From: Mesostigma viride
Lineage: Eukaryota; Streptophyta; Mesostigmatophyceae; Mesostigmatales; Mesostigmataceae
DNA: 64,000 nucleotides
Reading direction: 5' to 3'
NCBI GenBank assembly: GCA_009746045.1
Contig: RPFO01000065.1
Span: 6,094,124-6,158,123, forward strand
The notes below the pieces were generated by a model that was not told the DNA's origin, searched no databases, and saw nothing but the letters and a program-made list of their open reading frames with translations. How positions within the stretch are numbered: position 1 is the stretch's first letter; every line of letters starts with the position of its first letter. Positions 40,351 through 64,000 of this stretch are shown piece after piece. Position numbers and translations under genes: made by a program.

Positions 40351-41710
40351 CATCAAAGCCTTCGATTCGGTTTTCTGGCCTGCGCTTTGGGACATCCTCG
40401 AGTTGTTCCGGATCCCCCGCCCCCTGATTGCTGTCATCCGCAACCTGTATGAAGGGTCCACCACTTCGGTGCGCACTTCTTACGGGACCACGCCCCCATG
40501 CCCTTTACAGAAGGGTGTGTGGCAGGGCTGCGTGCTGTCGCGCTACCTGTTCATTATTGTTGTCGAATACGTAATGATTCAGGCACGCAAGCGATTTGCC
40601 CGCATCGTGGGCAGGGAACCAGGAGTGCAGGTTGCTAACAAATTCTGGCATGGCGGTGCGGACACGGAGATTCGGCTAGCAGACATCATTTACGCAGACG
40701 ACACCACCCTCTTCGAGGACACTGAGCACGTGCAGACATGGCTTGACTGCCTGGCTCTCGAGGCCCGTGCAGTGGGGCTTGAGGTCAGCAAGAAGACAGA
40801 GGCCCTGGCGGTTGGGCTCACCAACTCAGCGCCGCCCCTCTATCTCCTAGACGGCTCTCAAGTCCTGTATTGGGACCGCGTTAAGCTGCTGGGCAGCCTG
40901 CTCCCCAGCTGCGAGGTTGATGTGGACCATCGCATCTCCCTCGCCTGGCACGCTTTACGTCAGTACCGGGCCCTGTGGCGCAAGCCCCTGGGCAAGATCG
41001 AGAAACAGGACCTGTTCAAGGTCCTCGTCCTTCCTGTTCTCACCTATGGCGCCGAGACGTGGACCCTCACCGCCGACCTGGCCCGCAAGATGGACGGCGC
41101 GGTCACCAGCATGCTGCGTTCCATTTTCAGAGTAGGATATGCTGCTCATGTCCGCAATGAGGACCTGTACCAGGGCATGCCCTATATCACCAGCACCATT
41201 AAGCAACGCCGCCTGCAGCTTGTAGGGCACCTAGCTCGCACCAACCAGGTAGACACCTCACGTGGCCCCCCCGCAGGACTGCGACCAGCCCAGCCTGGCC
41301 GGCACCTCCTGACGTGGGCTGGGCCTAGTGATGTTAGACGCCGCAAGGCCCGCACCTTCAAGGAACAGCTAGTAGAGGACATGGGTGGCCTCGGCCTCTC
41401 CGTGATTTGGAAGAAGATGATGGACAAGGCCAAGTGGGCCCAGGTCATAGAGGACAATGAGCCCCCCCCAGTGGGGAAGCGCCCGCGTGTGCAGTCCCGC
41501 GGGAGGCACGCCAGATAGCTCCCCCTCGGGCAGCGTGCGGCTGCCTAGATAGATGTTGTAGTTAGAATGCTGTTAGGTAGATGTAGTATGTAGCCAATGT
41601 AGATAGATTAGACCGGCCGGTAGGAATGTTTGCACCCATCCATCCATCCATCGGGGTTAATGCTCCGTGACTCCCCAACGGGAGCACGAGTCTAATTAAT
41701 TAATTAATTA
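40351..41710 (+). mobile_element. LINE copy 2, 5'-truncated, with 10-bp target duplication
   Basis: Nearly identical to 35519-36880 of the long LINE. It starts inside RT and ends in the (TTAA)n tail. ATGGCAAGTT occurs at both junctions (40341-40350 and 41711-41720). The junction base TT is shared with the LINE, a two-base microhomology common for 5'-truncated insertions. Confidence 0.92.
40403..41518 (+). CDS. LINE ORF2 fragment (RT palm/thumb and C-terminus), intact frame
   Basis: The frame is open from 40351 to the stop at 41518 with no internal break, unlike the same region of the longer copy. It carries PLQKGVWQGCVLSRYLF, the YADD catalytic motif within LADIIYADDTTLFED, VLTYGAETWTLTADLA, and the RRLQLVGHLARTNQ motif. 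It lacks the endonuclease and the RT fingers, including the first catalytic Asp block, so it has no activity. It is useful as the reference frame for the family. Confidence 0.85.
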   Translation: MFRIPRPLIAVIRNLYEGSTTSVRTSYGTTPPCPLQKGVWQGCVLSRYLFIIVVEYVMIQARKRFARIVGREPGVQVANKFWHGGADTEIRLADIIYADDTTLFEDTEHVQTWLDCLALEARAVGLEVSKKTEALAVGLTNSAPPLYLLDGSQVLYWDRVKLLGSLLPSCEVDVDHRISLAWHALRQYRALWRKPLGKIEKQDLFKVLVLPVLTYGAETWTLTADLARKMDGAVTSMLRSIFRVGYAAHVRNEDLYQGMPYITSTIKQRRLQLVGHLARTNQVDTSRGPPAGLRPAQPGRHLLTWAGPSDVRRRKARTFKEQLVEDMGGLGLSVIWKKMMDKAKWAQVIEDNEPPPVGKRPRVQSRGRHAR

Positions 41711-41766
41711 ATGGCAAGTTGGCAACCCAAGTTGGCAACCCTCCATGCTGTTTAGGTCTCTGCCCT

Positions 41767-43386
41767 CAGTGTAAAATCATACGCCGTATAATACGGTATA
41801 ATACGGTATAATACGTAATACGCTGGCTTTGAGCGTATGATTTTTCATACGTAATACGTTTTAGCGCATAATGACGTATTATACCGTATTATACCGTATT
41901 ATACCGTATAATGCCGTGTTTTCCGCGTTTTTTTTACGTTTTGCGCGGCTAGGATGCCAGAACGACAGGGCAACGATTTGAAGCAACAGATTTCGTATCT
42001 CTACTAAGTACTGACCCGTCTGAACTTTCACGAATCGACGCGATCTTATTTTGAAATTGTGGTGCACAGTGCGCGCACCGTGCGGAGGTGGCCATGGCGA
42101 CGTGCGTTCCGTTAAAATATGGCTAATCCGGCGGGCGACAGGCGAAAAAATTAAGCCGATGGTTAAAAGTGATGTTCTATTATGATGTTTCATAGCAAGA
42201 TCTGCACTATTTGCAAATTCGCTGCCTTTGTTGGTACAGATTTGCACGGGGGTCTCATCCAACAATTTGGCCGCGATGAATAATCTAGCATGTGTGCCTG
42301 CGACGGTAGAACTCGATATTCGTGGGTTATTTTGATGCAGCAAGAGCCGTTTAGTAACGGACACCATGAAAATAACCTAAGCATCTTCGATCTGCGGCCA
42401 TTTCCTGTCATTTCTAAAATGATTTCGTTCAGGCCTGCGCGATCCGCGGTTAATCCATCCATGGCTGGCTGGCTTTTCTTGCGCGCCTGGGTAGGAAATA
42501 ATGCCGGCCGTGGTACATTGATTTGCCGCATGTCACCGCCCAGTCTGTTTGCGCTCTTAATGAACCTGGCATGAAACTTTTTGCGCCGTTTCTGGGTTTT
42601 TCTTGCTATTTTGTTCTCCACTTGTTGCAGTTGTGCTATCAGATTTTCCGCAGCTTTCAATGGTTTTCCTTACGCTGCGTATGCCATGCTTCCTAAAGCT
42701 ACCCAGAATTGATCGGGCAGTTATCTGGCTTTGCTACGCTTCCTGTATGGAGGTTTTCACACGGTAGACATTCTATATTGCGTAGTCAAGGACCCTAGCT
42801 GCCTGGGAGCGGCATCACCGTTGCAAGGAGCTGGCGAGCTCATAGACGCCTGTCATGCTCTTCAGCCTGCTGGAAAACAAGGTTGTTGTATGGAAGGTGA
42901 GAATATGTGAGTTACTTATTATCACATCCCCACCTGTTTAGCCATGTTTAACATGTTGGCCCCTTGCTGGCCCACTGCACGGTCCCCTAGTTATTGCTGG
43001 CCTTTTTACCATATATAATTACTTGCATCAAAGTGAAGGCACCCAAGTAAACATAACCAATACAAAGCCACATATATACAGTTATACACATACACACAAT
43101 TATGCATGCGCACGTTTACATTCTCAGTATTACATGCAATATATCGATCGTGTCCACAATATCCACCGTATAGAGTATAGCCGAGGGTAGGGCAACCTTG
43201 GATTATGTCCAAAACAGTGTTAAAAACATGTGGATTGATGGTGGGTGTCTTAAAATGTGTAAAATCAGAGTATTCTGAGTGTGTCCGTACGAAAACGTAT
43301 AATACCGTATTATACCGTATTATACCGTATTATACATTATACTCCACCGTGACCGTATAACGCGTATAACGTACGATTGCACTCTG
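41767..43386. mobile_element. hAT-type element 3 (1620 bp) with TCTGCCCT target duplication
   Basis: TCTGCCCT flanks both sides (41759-41766 and 43387-43394). Termini are imperfect inverted repeats beginning CAGTGTAAAATCATACG and CAGAGTGCAATCGTACG (13 of 17 match). Just inside each end are (CGTATAATACGG)n-type arrays, and those at 41783-41920 form a hairpin. No transposase is recognised; a - strand frame at 42190-42660 has no family likeness. Confidence 0.88.
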
Positions 43387-43394
43387 TCTGCCCT

Positions 43395-44464
43395 TGCCTC
43401 TCGGGCAGCCATGCACCGAATACTAACTAATATAAATCATACAGAAAACTGACTGGTACGAGAGCATGGCCGCTTTACATTTTCAACTGAAATTCTGTAG
43501 GCATGATCCTTAGGTCTTGAAAAGCTTATATCCTTGGCCAGGCAACGTTTGGATGTGCGCAGATATGTCTCGACCTTCTGCTCGATGCGGCAACCTCGTT
43601 TCAGCAACCAGGTGGCGACCGTGCATGTGCTAACTGTTGATAGGCGGGAAATGCCCCTACATTCAAGAACGCGGATAGATGTTTCAGGTTATTCCTTACA
43701 TGATTTATAAGCGACGACGGCCAGGAAAGGCTCGCAGCTACGTCCATCAGGTGGGCATGCTGGCTCCGTCAAGAAAGGTAATATGCAGTTTTGATATGGT
43801 ACGTGCTATCCTGTTCACATGTTCATTGTACTGTATCAAGTTGTTGGGTGGATTGTAAAATAATCGTAGACCTGTAATGGAGGTTTTCTACTTGTCTTTT
43901 GGTTGCTTTACTGCCTCTACGCATTATTGGCTTGTGATGGTTGGGGAATACCACTACGACATGCAGATTTCGGACCAGATTTGTCTGCTATTAGCTTATG
44001 CTTCATCGAAAGCAGTGACGTAGTGCTTGGCATTGTTTGTAAATATGATAAGCTTGATAACGCGATGTTTTTTCTTGCTAAAAACATCTCGAAACAAGTG
44101 GTTTTCTGGCCAGATCTAGCCACTATTTCTTGTTTTGCTCGCAAAAGTCAGCCTTCTTCTTGTGTGCTCCTCATGCATACAAGAAACATGGAGATGCCCA
44201 GGACCTGCTTGCATGGAAGCATAGCCATCTTACTTCTTTTGCTTTTTTCATCTTTCCATTTCATTTGGCGTTGTTTTTTAGGGTATAATGCATAGGTAAT
44301 CTAGCTCCTCGTGAACCCCGGTTTACACGTCCAGTGTTCCCAAGCACTGCTGAGCAGTGGCAACCCATGTATCATGTGTAATTTAGTGTCAGAAACATGT
44401 GGACTGCTTGAAATGATATCAAAATGCATGAAACAACCCCAAAAACGATGAAATCCAGTATTTG
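43395..44464. other. AT-rich interior of the hAT-like element, nothing recognised
   Basis: No gene is supported. Open frames are short and without domain likeness. Confidence 0.4.
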
Positions 44465-44556
44465 CGTATAATTTCCGGATAATACCGTATTATACCGTAT
44501 TATCCATTATACGGACCCCGCGCGTATAACCGCGTATTGCGTATAATGGAACACTG

Positions 44557-45500
44557 TACGTATGGGGCCGAGACGTGGACCCTCACCGCCGACCTGGCCC
44601 GAAAGCTGGACGGCGCGGTCACCAACATGCTGCGATCCATTTTCAGAGTAGGCTATGCTGCTCATGTTCGCAATGCATTGCATGATGAGGACCCGCCTGT
44701 ACCTCGGCATGCCATATATCACCAGCAGCGGCGCCTGCAGCTAGTAGGGCACTTAGCTCGCACCAACCAGGTAGTAGACACCTCACGTGCCCCCCCCGCG
44801 GGACTGCCACCAGCTCAGCCTGGCCGGCACCTCCTGACGTGGGCCGGGCCCCGTGATGCTAGACGCCGCAAGGCCCGCACCTTCAAAGAACAGCTAGTAG
44901 AGGACATGAGTGGGGGGCCTAGGCCTCTCCGTGATGATTTGGAAAAAGATGATGGACGAGGCCAAGTGGGCCAAGGTCATAGAGGACAACGAACCTCCTC
45001 CCGTGGGGAACTGAAGCGCCCGCGTGTGCAAACATACGGGAAGCACGCCATAGGTCATCTAGTCATAGGTCATCTAGTCGCTCTACACGTAAGCCAGCCA
45101 TAATTTCAATGCCCAAGGATACACATTTCCATCACCATTCATCTTCATCATCCTGAACGACTCGAACACGCGGACAAGATAACGGCAGGCTCGAGCTACC
45201 ATGGCCAGGATTCTCCCGATTTCTGGCCTGCGCTGGTTGTCTCCTTGATACGGGAAGCACGCCAGACAGGTCCCCTAGGGTAGAGAGCTTAGACTAGTTG
45301 TCGGTAGTAGATTGCCGGCTGTTGTCGGTAGACGGATAGACGGATGTCCGTCGGTTGTCGGTCATACTAGACTGATAGCTGTTGTAGATAGATTAGACCG
45401 GCCGGTAGGACTGTTTGCACCCATCCATCTATCAGTATCCATCGATCCATCTACCCATCCATGCTCCGTGACTCCCCAACGGGAGCACGAGTCTAATTAG
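44557..45500 (+). pseudogene. LINE copy 3, 5'-truncated and diverged
   Basis: TATGGGGCCGAGACGTGGAC onward matches the RT thumb and C-terminal motif of the other copies (TLTADLARKLDGAVTNMLRS, QRRLQLVGHLARTNQ) with indels, and it ends in the same UTR (CTCCGTGACTCCCCAACGGG) and TCTAATTAG. A foreign stretch at 45040-45250, including the third copy of the 39-bp repeat, sits before the UTR. It is more diverged than copy 2, hence older. Confidence 0.75.
45210..45248 (+). repeat. Copy 3 of the 39-bp dispersed repeat
   Basis: Lies inside the third LINE copy, between its coding end and its UTR. Confidence 0.85.
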
Positions 45501-46376
45501 TAAATCGGTGAAGGCATTACGTGCCAATTCTTGCCACAAAGCGTAACGTAAAACAAACGTAATTACGTCCACGGAATTACTTGGTGCACGTAAAGTGAGC
45601 CGTACGGCTCCGGGTGGGCACGTGGCATTTGCCATCAATTCCTCATCAAAATATCCAGGGCTGCAGCGCCGCGCCACGTCGGCCTCTCAAGTTGAGGTTA
45701 TCTAATCTCCATGGGTTCTCGCGAATAATAATTGGTGGCCAAGGGTTGACCGGATGGCCGTATGGGCTGATAACAGCCGTTCGTACGGCCTAGCATGACT
45801 GGGCGTCTGCCTCGTGCCTGGCATGCGTAACGTTCTCGTTTCGGTGCCGCACACAGTCAAGTGGCTGGATTACGGTATGAATACGGAAGTACGGTTTCCG
45901 TACTCTGCACTCGGGCAATAGTCTGGCATTAGAGTTCCTTAGCCAAGTTCCTGTGGGGAATGCCCTCGCGGCCTCGTTCGTGTTTGAAATGCAGGAAGAC
46001 ATGGCTGGCAATACACGTTCCATATTGTAAGCGGACCATGCCTTGCGGCATCAGATGTCTATGCCGCCATTACGCCCTTCCCCAGCTCTAGTTTTTCTTG
46101 CAGGACGGTGACATAAACTAGCTACTGGTGTTGCACTTCCGCCCGTGAAACATGGTAAATGGCGGGGGGTTCTACTTGTGGTAGCAGAATGCCGATTTGA
46201 AGCGTGATGTTAGTGGAAAGGATTGGTTGCAAAATTCATTGTTATCTCTGCCTTAATACTAATGTATCATGTTCGTATGATTTATTACGACTTTCCGCTT
46301 GACTGTGAAGGACAATTCGGTTTACTGGCTCCCAGTTAAGCTTGTTGGATATGCATACATGCTCGTCGGTTTGTGT
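45501..46376. other. Spacer upstream of the myosin gene
   Basis: No gene or known repeat is recognised. It should contain the myosin promoter and possibly an upstream exon, but no convincing promoter element is visible. Confidence 0.4.

Positions 46377-64000
<17,624 letters not shown>

Larger units (their letters stand above)
39924..44556. mobile_element. hAT-like element with identical termini but mismatched flanks
   Basis: CAGTGTTCCATTATACG at 39924-39940 is exactly inverted at 44540-44556, and CAGTG...CACTG ends are typical of hAT. The 8-bp flanks do not match, however: GGGGGCGG on the left and TACGTATG on the right. The left flank is a LINE ORF1 remnant and the right flank is a LINE 3' piece. 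It contains the second LINE copy (40351-41710), another hAT element (41767-43386) and a large palindrome. It holds no recognisable transposase. Confidence 0.7.

Noticed and set aside
42190..42660. - strand ORF of 156 codons as a gene
   Set aside because: No domain likeness, it lies across a hAT interior, and there is no support beyond being open.
46299..46376. Extending myosin exon 1 upstream to 46299
   Set aside because: The frame is open but begins with a non-ATG codon, and the added residues do not resemble the family N-terminus; the real start is 46359, 46377 or in an upstream exon.

Overview
The window is eukaryotic nuclear DNA, most likely from a green-lineage (Viridiplantae) alga. The reasons are a plant-type class XI myosin with many GT-AG introns, GC-rich coding sequence, extreme simple-sequence content and a dense mixture of transposable elements. 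The species cannot be named from the sequence. No prokaryotic genes, rRNA, tRNA or CRISPR were seen. || Positions 1-28354 are one Ty3/gypsy chromovirus-type LTR retrotransposon on the + strand. Its 5' LTR lies before the window and its 3' LTR is at 27772-28354. It carries gag with a polyglutamine tract, protease, reverse transcriptase, RNase H, integrase with a chromodomain, and an extra ORF after pol. The extra ORF has been split by two DNA transposons. The first, at 8327-17940, is a pogo/Tigger-type element flanked by TA duplications. It has a seven-exon transposase gene on the - strand and a divergent acidic ORF on the + strand. A GGTGGGACA-type motif is clustered at both ends, with related repeats between the two genes. 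The second, at 18249-26653, is flanked by TTAA (Kolobok- or piggyBac-type target). It holds unrecognised - strand ORFs, a 615-bp near-perfect palindrome and very large GC-rich hexamer arrays. || Positions 28355-46376 are a graveyard of LINEs and hAT elements. The longest LINE (29341-36866) has ORF1, an apurinic-type endonuclease and a reverse transcriptase. It is broken by two hAT insertions whose 8-bp target duplications are both visible. Two 5'-truncated copies of the same LINE family follow (40351-41710, with a 10-bp target duplication, and 44557-45500). Two ORF1 remnants of related LINEs lie on the - strand, a third hAT element has its own 8-bp duplication, and one hAT-like element has mismatched flanks. 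|| Positions 46377-64000 hold the one clear host gene: the 5' two-thirds or so of a class XI myosin heavy chain on the + strand. Twenty-one exons cover the SH3-like N-terminus, the whole motor, six IQ motifs and the start of the coiled coil, and the gene runs off the window. All exon phases fit and no exon is disrupted. That contrasts with the frame-broken transposons and argues that those breaks are real decay and not sequencing noise. The myosin introns are loaded with microsatellites, one of which starts exactly at a splice donor.
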